A DNA stretch of 7,266 bases from Thioalkalivibrio sp. (GCA_007133115.1 SLNI01000270.1:1-7266); one strand, 5' to 3'. Positions 1 through 6,549 are shown, counted from the stretch's first letter. The notes: generated by a model from the sequence alone, not told the origin. A program made the numbers and translations.

Positions 1-156
<156 letters not shown>

Positions 157-161
157 CTAGC

Positions 162-1220
162 TTATCGCAAAAGGCCGCTACCGACAGTCGGATCTCCGGC
201 ATGCTGGCCGTGGGTTGGACACGCTGGCAGTGGCCGGCAGTCCAATCCGGAGGTGTCCGCACTAAGGACGCCACGCTCCGTACGCCGATACACTTGAGCC
301 TCCGGTGCCAGTGCGGTGGCGCAGGCCGCCGCTGCCCGGGCCTGGAACCCGCATTGCTGGGCCATCAGCACGTGCGCGAGGTTGTTCCAGGCCTCGTGGC
401 GCCCCGGCTGGCGCTCCAACAACACCCTCAGGGCGCGCTCGGCGCCGCTCAAATCGCCGGCGGCGAACTGCGTGTTCGCCAAGCCGAGGTAGCCAATGGC
501 CTCGCCCGGCCAGCGGGCGATGGCACTCTCGTACCCCACCTTCGCCGAGCCCAGGAAGCCGGTCTGCTCGAGTTCGTTGACCGCACGCAGCCATGCCAGG
601 GGCCGGGCGGTGGCCGGCAGTTGCTCGGGCGGCACAGCCACGAATGCCCAGCGATCCGCCCGCGACCACGTCCGCTCGAACAGTGGCATGGAATTGACAT
701 GACGCTCGATGGTGCCGCTGCGCAGAATGACTTCCCCGGCATCGAGGTCGTACCCCACGACCACGGCATAGTGCCAGCGGGGCGCAACACCGAGCCCGAG
801 ATTCTGAAACACAACCACCGGATGACCCGCGGCAACCTCGGCCAGGATAGCGCTCAGTTCCGGCTCGAGCCGGTACGCGATCCGTTCACGCGCCCTGACG
901 GCCGCCCGAAGCTCAGCCTGCAGGCTGCCCTGACGCCCGGGGATATAGAGATCGGGAGTCAGCGCTTCCGGTGTCACGTTCAGCCCCTGTGCCGCCAGCA
1001 CGGTGGCTACCGCCGCCGGGCCGCACTGGTAGGCCTCCTGGGGAAAGAATGGGGTCTCGGACAGCTCAACGCGGAGCGGCAGCCCCTCCGGCGGGTTTTC
1101 CGCGATGCGCGCACTCTGCGGCGCCGAGGCGCAGCCGCCCAGGCCGGCCAGCAGCAGCACCAGTAACGGCAGAGACCAGGGCCCGGGGAGACCCGTACGG
1201 CGCGACACTCGGGGATTCAC
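162..1220 (-). CDS. PA2778-type lipoprotein: C39-like cysteine peptidase with TPR-like C-terminal region
   Basis: The 352-residue product starts with a lipoprotein signal: basic residues, a hydrophobic run at about 15-27, then the lipobox L27-G28-G29-C30. Ala follows the Cys, which favours the outer membrane, facing the periplasm. Residues about 50-195 resemble papain-like C39 peptidases: EAYQCGPAA has the probable nucleophile Cys66 preceded by Gln65, and RWHYAVVVGYD has the probable His150. The acidic or polar third residue is not obvious; D158 or D160 are nearby. Residues about 205-315 are helical and TPR-like (NELEQTGFLGSAKVGYESA, IGYLGLANTQFAAGDLSGAE, HEAWNNLAHVLMAQQ). The last 40 residues look unstructured. 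The start is a GTG 6 bp after the stop of the PA2779-type gene, so the two are probably co-transcribed; a second GTG at 1208-1206 is possible. No good SD is visible. I know of no established substrate; peptidase activity is inferred from family resemblance. Confidence 0.85.
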   Translation of the reverse strand: MNPRVSRRTGLPGPWSLPLLVLLLAGLGGCASAPQSARIAENPPEGLPLRVELSETPFFPQEAYQCGPAAVATVLAAQGLNVTPEALTPDLYIPGRQGSLQAELRAAVRARERIAYRLEPELSAILAEVAAGHPVVVFQNLGLGVAPRWHYAVVVGYDLDAGEVILRSGTIERHVNSMPLFERTWSRADRWAFVAVPPEQLPATARPLAWLRAVNELEQTGFLGSAKVGYESAIARWPGEAIGYLGLANTQFAAGDLSGAERALRVLLERQPGRHEAWNNLAHVLMAQQCGFQARAAAACATALAPEAQVYRRTERGVLSADTSGLDCRPLPACPTHGQHAGDPTVGSGLLR

Positions 1221-1226
1221 GCGGGC

Positions 1227-1619
1227 TCAGCGCGAGTGCACGAAGGAGAAGACGTTGGTGATGCCCAGTGCGTCCAAAATGACGAACATCACGAAAACGA
1301 CCACGATGACTTCGATCACGCCGGCACCGGCGGGCAGGCCGTCGATCCGTTCCTGAAGATCGGCCACTTCGGCATCCGTGAGGCGATCAACGCGTGCCTG
1401 CGCAGCCGCCGGATCGACGCCGAGACCGATCAGGGCAGTTTGCACATCGTCGCTGCCGAGTCGCTCCACAAGCGCAGCGCGCTCGGCGGCGGAATCAGCG
1501 GAATGGATCAGGGACTGGGTATCCAGCATTCCGGCCATCAACGGGGTCGCGGGCAACATGAGCAGCAGCAACGTGAACACGAAAATCAGGTTTCGGCGGG
1601 CGGCAGGATGCGTTTTCAT
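1227..1619 (-). CDS. PA2779-type small membrane protein
   Basis: The 130-residue protein belongs, by overall pattern, to the PA2779 family usually found beside PA2778-type peptidases. I chose the ATG at 1619-1617 because AAGGAGA lies five bases before it and a signal peptide follows directly; an in-frame upstream start at 1679 would add 20 residues that disrupt the signal. Residues 1-29 are a signal or membrane segment (MKTHPAARRN, then a Leu-rich core, ending PLMA). Residues 40-93 are an Ala/Asp/Glu-rich helical region (AERAALVERLGSDDVQTALI, TDAEVADLQERIDGL). LPAGAG at 95-100 leads into a hydrophobic segment at 101-119 (VIEVIVVVFVMFVILDALG), and the tail ITNVFSFVHSR may be cytoplasmic or periplasmic. 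It is the first gene of the two-gene operon. Its function is unknown; partner, anchor or substrate of the peptidase are all possible. Confidence 0.85.
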   Translation of the reverse strand: MKTHPAARRNLIFVFTLLLLMLPATPLMAGMLDTQSLIHSADSAAERAALVERLGSDDVQTALIGLGVDPAAAQARVDRLTDAEVADLQERIDGLPAGAGVIEVIVVVFVMFVILDALGITNVFSFVHSR

Positions 1620-1624
1620 CGCGG

Positions 1625-1631
1625 TCTCCTT
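1625..1631 (-). promoter_or_regulatory. Ribosome binding site of the PA2779-type gene
   Basis: On the reverse strand AAGGAGA sits five bases before the ATG at 1619-1617. This near-perfect Shine-Dalgarno sequence decides the start in favour of the 130-residue protein over the longer reading. Confidence 0.8.
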
Positions 1632-1709
1632 GCAGTTCGGGGCGCTCGGTCGCGTGATGTCGGGACCGGTCAGGCACACCAGGGCGAATGCCTTTTTACC
1701 CTAATGCGA

Positions 1710-1734
1710 CCCGAAGTCGCCTGTCGAGTTCGGG
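1710..1734 (-). terminator. Hairpin after pfp, possible terminator
   Basis: CCCGAAGTCG (1710-1719) and CGAGTTCGGG (1725-1734) pair over ten positions with one mismatch around a five-base loop. The hairpin begins 25 bases past the pfp stop, in the gap before the PA2779-type gene. No U-tract follows it in the pfp transcript, so it may be a weak terminator or a 3' end stabiliser. I found no convincing promoter for the downstream pair in the rest of the 1620-1758 gap. Confidence 0.4.
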
Positions 1735-1758
1735 CGAATCCGTTCCCATAGGGTCCGG

Positions 1759-3030
1759 TCACACGCCGTTCTCGTCCGCCCGGAATGTGCTGCAGCGCTT
1801 TGGCAACAACTCGCCGCGGATGCGCGTATAGCAGGGCAGTCCGTTCTCGAAAGGCGGGTAGTCCTCCCCCTCGATCAGCGGCCGCAGGTAGTCACGGCAA
1901 GTCTGGGTGATCCCGTAACCGTCCGGAGAAATGAAGTCGCGGGGCATCCCGCGCTCGATGTTGGCCACGCGCTCCAGCGGCACACGCCCGATCGACCAGC
2001 GGTAGGGCACGCTGGAACCCCGCTCGATCACCGGCATGAAACTCCGGTGCCCGGCCACCACGCCCTCGACCGCGGCCTTGCCCACCGCGTAGGCCTGTTC
2101 GACGTCCACCCTTGAGGCCAGGTGACGGGCGGCGCGCTGGATGTAGTCGACCACCGACCAGTGCAGCTTGTGACCGGTCTCCTTCTTGATGATTTCCGCG
2201 AGTCGCGGCGCCGCGCCGCCCAGCTGCGTGTAGGCGTAGACGTCGTTCGTCTGCGCCACGGCGAACAGGGAGCCGTCTGGGTGCTTGAGCCCCTCCGAAA
2301 CCACGACCACACAGTAGCCGTGGCACTCCACGGTCAGCCGGAGGTTTTTCAGGAAATCCGCCTCGTCGAATGGGATCTCGGCGAACAGTATCAGCATCGG
2401 CGGGCGCCCATCATACTCCTGGGCCAGTGCCGCGGCCGCCGCGAGCCAACCGGCGTGGCGCCCCATGACCTCGAGGATGAAAACCTTGGTGGAACTCGTA
2501 TGCATCGATTCCACATCCAGGCTGGCCTCGCGCACCACGGTGGCGATGAACTTCGCTGCCGAACCGAATCCCGGACTGGTATCGGTCGCGTCGAGGTCAT
2601 TGTCGATGGTCTTGGGTACCCCGACCGCGGTGATCGGATACCCGAGGAGGTCGCCGATGCGCGCGACCTTCAATGCGGTATCCATCGAACCACCGCCCCC
2701 GTTGTAGAAGAAATAGCCGATGTCATGCGCCCGAAAGACTTCGACGAGGCGCTCGTACTGGCGTCGGTCCCGTTCCGGATCACCCAGATCGAACCGGCAC
2801 GAGCCGAAGGCGCCTCCGGGCGTATGCCGGAGTGCCGCCAGCGTCAGAGGGTCTTCCTGGTCCAGGTCGATGATCTCCTCGTTGAGCACCCCGAGGATTC
2901 CGTCCCGGGCGGCATAGCAGGTACCGAAGTGCGACGGATGGGCACGTACCGCCTCGATCACGCCCCAGGCGCTGGCGTTGATCACGGCAGTCACTCCCCC
3001 CGACTGCGCGTAGAGCGCATTCTTTGGCAT
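1759..3030 (-). CDS. pfp: 6-phosphofructokinase, pyrophosphate-dependent class
   Basis: The 423-residue protein interconverts fructose 6-phosphate and fructose 1,6-bisphosphate in the cytoplasm. PPi-class members use pyrophosphate and are reversible, so they serve glycolysis, gluconeogenesis and, in some autotrophs and methylotrophs, the Calvin or ribulose monophosphate pathways. The start MPKNALYAQSGG is set by the phosphate-binding AQSGG loop at the N-terminus and by GAGGGGAG six bases upstream; an upstream in-frame ATG at 3102 adds 24 unlikely residues. PKTIDND at 139-145 contains the catalytic Asp pair and the Lys typical of PPi enzymes (Gly in ATP enzymes). EVMGRHAG at 187-194 is the substrate-binding MGR motif. 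The phosphoryl-donor loop at 111-115 reads GGGGS instead of GGDG, GGDD or GGND types, so the donor and even full activity are uncertain. It is divergent from fbp, which hydrolyses the same bisphosphate. Confidence 0.92.
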   Translation of the reverse strand: MPKNALYAQSGGVTAVINASAWGVIEAVRAHPSHFGTCYAARDGILGVLNEEIIDLDQEDPLTLAALRHTPGGAFGSCRFDLGDPERDRRQYERLVEVFRAHDIGYFFYNGGGGSMDTALKVARIGDLLGYPITAVGVPKTIDNDLDATDTSPGFGSAAKFIATVVREASLDVESMHTSSTKVFILEVMGRHAGWLAAAAALAQEYDGRPPMLILFAEIPFDEADFLKNLRLTVECHGYCVVVVSEGLKHPDGSLFAVAQTNDVYAYTQLGGAAPRLAEIIKKETGHKLHWSVVDYIQRAARHLASRVDVEQAYAVGKAAVEGVVAGHRSFMPVIERGSSVPYRWSIGRVPLERVANIERGMPRDFISPDGYGITQTCRDYLRPLIEGEDYPPFENGLPCYTRIRGELLPKRCSTFRADENGV

Positions 3031-3036
3031 CGAATT

Positions 3037-3044
3037 CTCCCCTC
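3037..3044 (-). promoter_or_regulatory. Ribosome binding site of pfp
   Basis: Reverse-strand GAGGGGAG lies six bases before the ATG at 3030-3028 and supports the 423-residue start over the longer reading from 3102. Confidence 0.7.
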
Positions 3045-3082
3045 GGATGGTATTGACCCTGTGCACGACTCGACATGCAGTA

Positions 3083-3091
3083 AAGATACCA
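3083..3091 (-). promoter_or_regulatory. Candidate extended -10 of the pfp promoter
   Basis: The reverse strand reads TGGTATCTT, an extended -10 (TGn followed by a hexamer with four of six consensus bases). Transcription would start about 45 bases before the pfp ATG. No good -35 hexamer is present at the usual distance, so this is only a candidate. Confidence 0.28.
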
Positions 3092-3112
3092 GCAGGACCC
3101 ATGCACAGCTTT

Positions 3113-3121
3113 TGCTAATAT
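3113..3121 (+). promoter_or_regulatory. Candidate extended -10 in AT-rich patch, fbp direction
   Basis: TGCTAATAT sits in the most AT-rich stretch of the gap, and TATATT (five of six) overlaps it at 3119-3124. No good -35 is visible. If used for fbp it would give a long leader of about 220 bases containing the dyads at 3191-3286. Confidence 0.22.
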
Positions 3122-3272
3122 ATTCGGGTTTTCAACCGGGCCGCGTTACCGAACGGCACCCGGCGCGGGACAAAGGCGCCCAGAACGGCCGCCACAGAGT
3201 GTGTGGCCCATCGCTGCGCCATGCAAACCGCGGGCAAACCCCGCGTGTCCCTCGCCACGCGTGACGTGGTCG

Positions 3273-3286
3273 GTGCAGGCCTGCAC
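3273..3286. repeat. Perfect 14-bp palindrome upstream of fbp
   Basis: GTGCAGGCCTGCAC is its own reverse complement with no spacer, 64 bases before the fbp start. A spacerless palindrome is a poor RNA hairpin but a plausible site for a dimeric DNA-binding protein. An 8-bp palindrome, CACGCGTG, lies 20 bases upstream centre to centre. I cannot assign a regulator. Confidence 0.5.
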
Positions 3287-3338
3287 ACGGGCCGTGCACC
3301 GAACGCACCAAAACGGCTCACCATTCCACCGATTCACC

Positions 3339-3344
3339 AGGAAG
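3339..3344 (+). promoter_or_regulatory. Ribosome binding site of fbp
   Basis: AGGAAG lies six bases before the ATG at 3351 and selects this start over the open frame that extends upstream to about 3201. Confidence 0.65.
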
Positions 3345-3350
3345 ACCATC

Positions 3351-4364
3351 ATGCACATCGGCACCACACTGACCAACTACATCATCGAAACCCAGCGCCA
3401 GATCGAGGGGGCAACCGGGGAATTCACCGGTCTGCTGAACGACATTGCGGTGGCCTGCAAGAAAATCTCCGACCTCGTGAACAAGGGCGACCTGATCGGG
3501 GTTCTCGGTTCGGCCGGTTCCGAGAACGTTCAGGGCGAGACCCAGAAGAAGCTCGACGTGATCACCAACGAGGTGTTCATCGAGGCGCTGGCGCACAACG
3601 GACATGTCGCCGGTCTCGCCTCGGAGGAAATGGACGAGATCTACCAACTCCCCGCCGACGCACCGCGCGGCCACTACCTGGTGCTGTTCGACCCCCTGGA
3701 CGGCTCCTCGAACATCGACGTCAACGTCTCGGTGGGTACGATCTTCTCGATCATCAAGGCGCCCGAGGGCGTAACCCACCCCACCACCGAGGACTTCCTC
3801 AAGCCGGGTGCCGAACAGTGCGCGGCCGGCTACTGCCTGTATGGACCCTCGACGATGATGGTCTTCGCGACCCGTGCCCGGGGCGTGCAGATGTTCACCC
3901 TCGACAAGGATTTCGGCGAGTTCCTGTTAACGCATGAAAACGTCCAGATCCCGGAAGATACCAGCGAGTTTGCGATCAATGCTTCCAACAGCCGCTTCTG
4001 GGAAGCCCCCGTCAAGCGCTATGTGGACGAGTGCCTCGCGGGCTCGGACGGCCCCCGCGGGAGGGACTTCAACATGCGCTGGATCGCATCCATGGTGGCC
4101 GAAGTGCACCGCATCCTGACGCGCGGTGGCGTGTTCATGTACCCGGTGGACTCGAAACTGAAGGCCAAGGGGCAGGGCGGCAAACTTCGCCTGATGTACG
4201 AGGCCAACCCGATGAGCCTGATCATCGAGCAGGCCGGCGGTGCCAGCACCACGGGCCGGGAGCGGATTCTGGACCTGAAGCCAGAGGGCGTACACCAGCG
4301 CGTACCGGTAATTCTGGGCTCGAAGAACGAGGTCGAGCGGCTGACGGGCTATCACCTGAATTGA
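3351..4364 (+). CDS. fbp: Fructose-1,6-bisphosphatase, class I
   Basis: The 337-residue protein hydrolyses fructose 1,6-bisphosphate to fructose 6-phosphate and phosphate in the cytoplasm, a step of gluconeogenesis and of the Calvin cycle. The length fits class I enzymes (about 330-340). Landmarks are ASEEMDE at 90-96 (metal-binding acidic residues), the lithium-sensitive phosphatase motif [10 protein letters not shown] at 114-123 (Asp114 and Asp117 bind metal), [16 protein letters not shown] at 241-256, and [20 protein letters not shown] at 278-297, which forms the sugar-phosphate site and carries the catalytic-metal Glu284. All key residues appear intact. The start [11 protein letters not shown] follows a good ribosome binding site. 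The gene is divergent from pfp, whose product acts on the same substrate pair, and is followed by a strong hairpin. Because some autotrophs use such enzymes also on sedoheptulose bisphosphate, that activity is possible but not shown. Confidence 0.97.
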   Translation: MHIGTTLTNYIIETQRQIEGATGEFTGLLNDIAVACKKISDLVNKGDLIGVLGSAGSENVQGETQKKLDVITNEVFIEALAHNGHVAGLASEEMDEIYQLPADAPRGHYLVLFDPLDGSSNIDVNVSVGTIFSIIKAPEGVTHPTTEDFLKPGAEQCAAGYCLYGPSTMMVFATRARGVQMFTLDKDFGEFLLTHENVQIPEDTSEFAINASNSRFWEAPVKRYVDECLAGSDGPRGRDFNMRWIASMVAEVHRILTRGGVFMYPVDSKLKAKGQGGKLRLMYEANPMSLIIEQAGGASTTGRERILDLKPEGVHQRVPVILGSKNEVERLTGYHLN

Positions 4365-4385
4365 GCCGCCCGCCCCGGTGACTTC

Positions 4386-4422
4386 CCACGGCCCCTTTCC
4401 CGACGGCGGAACGGGGCCGTGG
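4386..4422 (+). terminator. Probable fbp terminator hairpin
   Basis: CCACGGCCCC (4386-4395) pairs perfectly with GGGGCCGTGG (4413-4422). Inside it TTCC (4397-4400) pairs with GGAA (4408-4411) after one mismatch, leaving a seven-base loop, so the stem totals about 15 pairs. It starts 21 bases after the fbp stop. There is no immediate U-run, the nearest T-rich bases being at 4437-4442, so it may stop transcription imperfectly. Confidence 0.55.
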
Positions 4423-4446
4423 CAACGATGTATCGCCTTATTGGTG

Positions 4447-4452
4447 TATACT
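4447..4452 (+). promoter_or_regulatory. Candidate -10 of the deaD promoter
   Basis: TATACT matches the -10 consensus at five of six bases and lies in a locally AT-rich patch just past the fbp hairpin, 64 bases before the deaD start. No clear -35 is present at 16-18 bases upstream. A leader of about 58 bases would carry the 10-bp palindrome GGCGCGCGCC (4462-4471) and a small GCCGG/CCGGC hairpin (4480-4498). Confidence 0.35.
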
Positions 4453-4516
4453 GATCCGTTTGGCGCGCGCCGCCCCATAGCCGGCTCACGGGTCCGGCCC
4501 TCCCGAGTATCCTGAA

Positions 4517-6490
4517 ATGCCGCACTCCCCTTCTTTTTCCGAGCTCGGCCTGTCCGAGCCCTTGGTGCTGACCGTCGAGCGACTCGGCTTTACTCAGCCT
4601 ACCCCGGTACAGACCGCCTGCATCCCGGCCATGTTGGGCGGGCGTGACGTACTCGGTGAAGCGCAGACGGGAACCGGCAAGACCGGCGCGTTCGGACTGC
4701 CGCTGATCGACCGGATCGATGCCGGGACGCGCGCTGTTCAGGCGCTGGTGATCGCGCCGACCCGCGAACTGGCCAACCAGGTCGCCGAGGCGCTCGGCGG
4801 TTTCGCACAGGCCATGGCCGGCATCGATATCCTGCCCGTATACGGCGGACAGCCGATGGGCATACAGCTGCGCCGGTTGCGTGCGGGCCCGCAGATCGTG
4901 GTCGGCACCCCGGGCCGTATCGTCGACCACATGAAGCGGGGCACGCTGGCGCTGGACACCCTGCGTCTGGTGGTCCTGGACGAGGCCGACGAGATGCTGC
5001 GCATGGGATTCATCGACGACATCGAGTGGATCCTCGAACAGACGCCGACCCATCGGCAGACCGCGCTGTTCTCCGCGACGATGCCTGCCCCGATCCGCCG
5101 GATCGCGCACCGTCACCTGCGCAATCCCGAGGAAATCCGCATCGGGGCGGGCAACGAGGCCGGTGCCGACATCGACCAGAGTTACTGCCTGGTGGACGCC
5201 CGACACAAGGTGGAGGCGCTGGCGCGCATCCTGGAAGTGGAGCCGGAACGCGACGCCGCGATCGTCTTCGCACGCACCAAGGCCGCGACCCTCGAGATCG
5301 CCGAAGCGCTGGCCAAGCACGGGCACAAGGTGTCGGCACTGAATGGCGACATGGAACAGAAGGAACGCGAGCGCGTGGTCGCGGAACTCCGTGACGGCCG
5401 CCTCGACGTGATCGTCGCGACCGATGTCGCGGCGCGGGGGATCGACGTACCGCGCATCAGTCACGTGTTCAATTTCGACGCGCCGGGCGACGCGGAAGCC
5501 TACGTGCACCGTATCGGCCGCACCGGTCGTGCAGGACGCAAGGGCCGCGCCATCCTGTTCCTCGAGCCGCGCAAGCGCCGCATCCTGCATGACATCGAGA
5601 AGCTGACTGGAAAGCCGGTCCGCACGCACCCCGTGCCCGATCTGAAAGATGTCGCCGCAAGCCGGCAGGGCCGCTTCGCGAAGCGGGTCGAGGCTCTGCT
5701 GAACTCCGGAAAATCCGAACAGCACAACGAACTGGTCGATGCACTTCTCGCCCGCTGCAACACCTCGGAGCGCGACCTGGCGAGCGCGTTGGTGGCGCTC
5801 GCGACGGAGATGACGCCGCTGCTGCCGCCCAATGGCGCCCATGCCGACCCGCTGTTCATCCGCGCACAGGAGCGCGAGCCGACCCGCCGCCCGACGCGAG
5901 ACCCGCAGGAGCGGCGCGGTCGGGAGGCTCGCGGAGAGCCCGCACCGCGCCGGGAGCGCCCGGGTGCTCGGGAAGCGACAGCCGACATGGTGCGTTACTA
6001 CATGCCCGTGGGTCGTCAGGACGGCATCGGCGCGCGCGAGATCGTCGGTGCATTAACCCACGAAGGCGGCCTGTCCGGCGGCGACATCGGCCGCATCGGG
6101 CTCATGGACCACTACAGCCACGTGGATCTTCCCGCCGCGCTCAGCGAGTCCGCGATTCGCCGCCTGGCTCGGATTCACGTGGCCCAGCGCAAGCTGGAAC
6201 TTACCCTGGAAACACCGGAACTCGTGCAGGCGCGCGCGGAGACTCCGGAGGTGCCACGCCCGAATGTCCGCACCGCCCCCGCGCGGGGGGAAAAACCCGC
6301 GCGCACCGGGCGAAGCCCGAGTTTCGGCAAGCCCAGTCATGCCAAAGGGGGCGAAAAGCCGCCTCGCAAACCCCGGGCCTTCGCGGGGGCTGACAAGAAC
6401 GCAGGCCGCGGCCCGAGCCGCGGAAAACCGCCGGGCGCACGCACGGCACGTAACGCCGGCACGCTTGCCATCCGCCGCAAACCCGTCTGA
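4517..6490 (+). CDS. deaD: DEAD-box ATP-dependent RNA helicase, DeaD/CsdA type
   Basis: The 657-residue protein unwinds RNA with ATP; in E. coli the relative CsdA assists ribosome assembly and mRNA turnover at low temperature. The RecA-like core shows all motifs in order: Q motif FTQPTPVQ (25-32), Walker A AQTGTGKT (49-56), PTRELA (81-86), GG (110-111), TPGR (131-134), DEAD (155-158), SAT (186-188), ATDVAARGID (301-310) and HRIGRTGRAGR (331-341). A helical dimerisation-like region (about 370-440) and an Arg-rich linker (450-485) lead to a DbpA/CsdA RNA-binding domain at about 490-565 (RYYMPVGRQDGIGAREIVGA, DHYSHVDLP). The last 85 residues are a Lys/Arg/Pro/Gly-rich basic tail. E. coli CsdA is about 630 residues. 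The start MPHSPSFSELGLSEP fits the family although no strong SD precedes it. It is probably transcribed alone. Confidence 0.95.
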   Translation: MPHSPSFSELGLSEPLVLTVERLGFTQPTPVQTACIPAMLGGRDVLGEAQTGTGKTGAFGLPLIDRIDAGTRAVQALVIAPTRELANQVAEALGGFAQAMAGIDILPVYGGQPMGIQLRRLRAGPQIVVGTPGRIVDHMKRGTLALDTLRLVVLDEADEMLRMGFIDDIEWILEQTPTHRQTALFSATMPAPIRRIAHRHLRNPEEIRIGAGNEAGADIDQSYCLVDARHKVEALARILEVEPERDAAIVFARTKAATLEIAEALAKHGHKVSALNGDMEQKERERVVAELRDGRLDVIVATDVAARGIDVPRISHVFNFDAPGDAEAYVHRIGRTGRAGRKGRAILFLEPRKRRILHDIEKLTGKPVRTHPVPDLKDVAASRQGRFAKRVEALLNSGKSEQHNELVDALLARCNTSERDLASALVALATEMTPLLPPNGAHADPLFIRAQEREPTRRPTRDPQERRGREARGEPAPRRERPGAREATADMVRYYMPVGRQDGIGAREIVGALTHEGGLSGGDIGRIGLMDHYSHVDLPAALSESAIRRLARIHVAQRKLELTLETPELVQARAETPEVPRPNVRTAPARGEKPARTGRSPSFGKPSHAKGGEKPPRKPRAFAGADKNAGRGPSRGKPPGARTARNAGTLAIRRKPV

Positions 6491-6527
6491 GCCGCTGCGC
6501 CGCGTCTTCCCGGAGGCGCGAGGCGGC
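6491..6527. terminator. GC-rich hairpin between convergent deaD and ldhA
   Basis: GCCGCTGCGCC (6491-6501), starting directly after the deaD stop, pairs with GGCGCGAGGCGGC (6515-6527) as two five-base arms, GCCGC/GCGGC and GCGCC/GGCGC, separated by a small unequal bulge. It is the only structure in the 59-base gap between the two convergent genes and could serve either strand. No U-tract is present in either direction, and GC-rich sequence forms such pairs easily by chance. Confidence 0.33.
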
Positions 6528-6549
6528 ACACCGGCACCCGGCGCGAGCG

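Larger units (their letters stand above)
3045..3338. promoter_or_regulatory. Shared divergent control region between pfp and fbp
   Basis: This roughly 300-bp gap between two divergent starts has no convincing gene: the in-frame N-terminal extension of fbp upstream of 3351 is low in resemblance to the family. It holds an AT-rich patch at 3111-3124, seven TGCA words (3062, 3076, 3102, 3222, 3274, 3282, 3295), and several dyads: GCCACA/TGTGGC (3191-3207), CGCGGG/CCCGCG (3229-3245), CACGCGTG (3256-3263) and a 14-bp palindrome (3273-3286). Both promoters and any shared operator must lie here unless distant. Which regulator acts is not readable from sequence. Confidence 0.6.

Noticed and set aside
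201..1166. A 321-codon plus-strand open frame opposite the PA2778-type gene
   Set aside because: It lies antisense to a well supported gene, has no recognisable domain and is rich in Arg, Pro and Gly, as expected from GC-rich codon shadowing.
3053..3058. TTGACC as a plus-strand -35 box for fbp
   Set aside because: The sequence 16-18 bases downstream (around TGCAGT) is not a credible -10 hexamer.
2122..3264. A 380-codon plus-strand open frame opposite pfp
   Set aside because: It is antisense to the phosphofructokinase, crosses its start and the control region, and shows no protein-family motifs.
3201..3350. N-terminal extension of fbp by 50 residues
   Set aside because: The frame is open, but the ribosome binding site at 3339-3344 and the family's usual N-terminus place the start at 3351.
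4352..5842. A 496-codon minus-strand open frame opposite deaD
   Set aside because: Its length is striking, but it mirrors the helicase codons, has a composition typical of shadow frames (Arg, His, Asp, Val, Gly) and no recognisable motif.
6281..6302. GCGCGGG/CCCGCGC hairpin inside deaD
   Set aside because: It lies in the coding tail where Arg, Gly and Pro codons give GC-rich complementary runs; there is no sign of a regulatory role.
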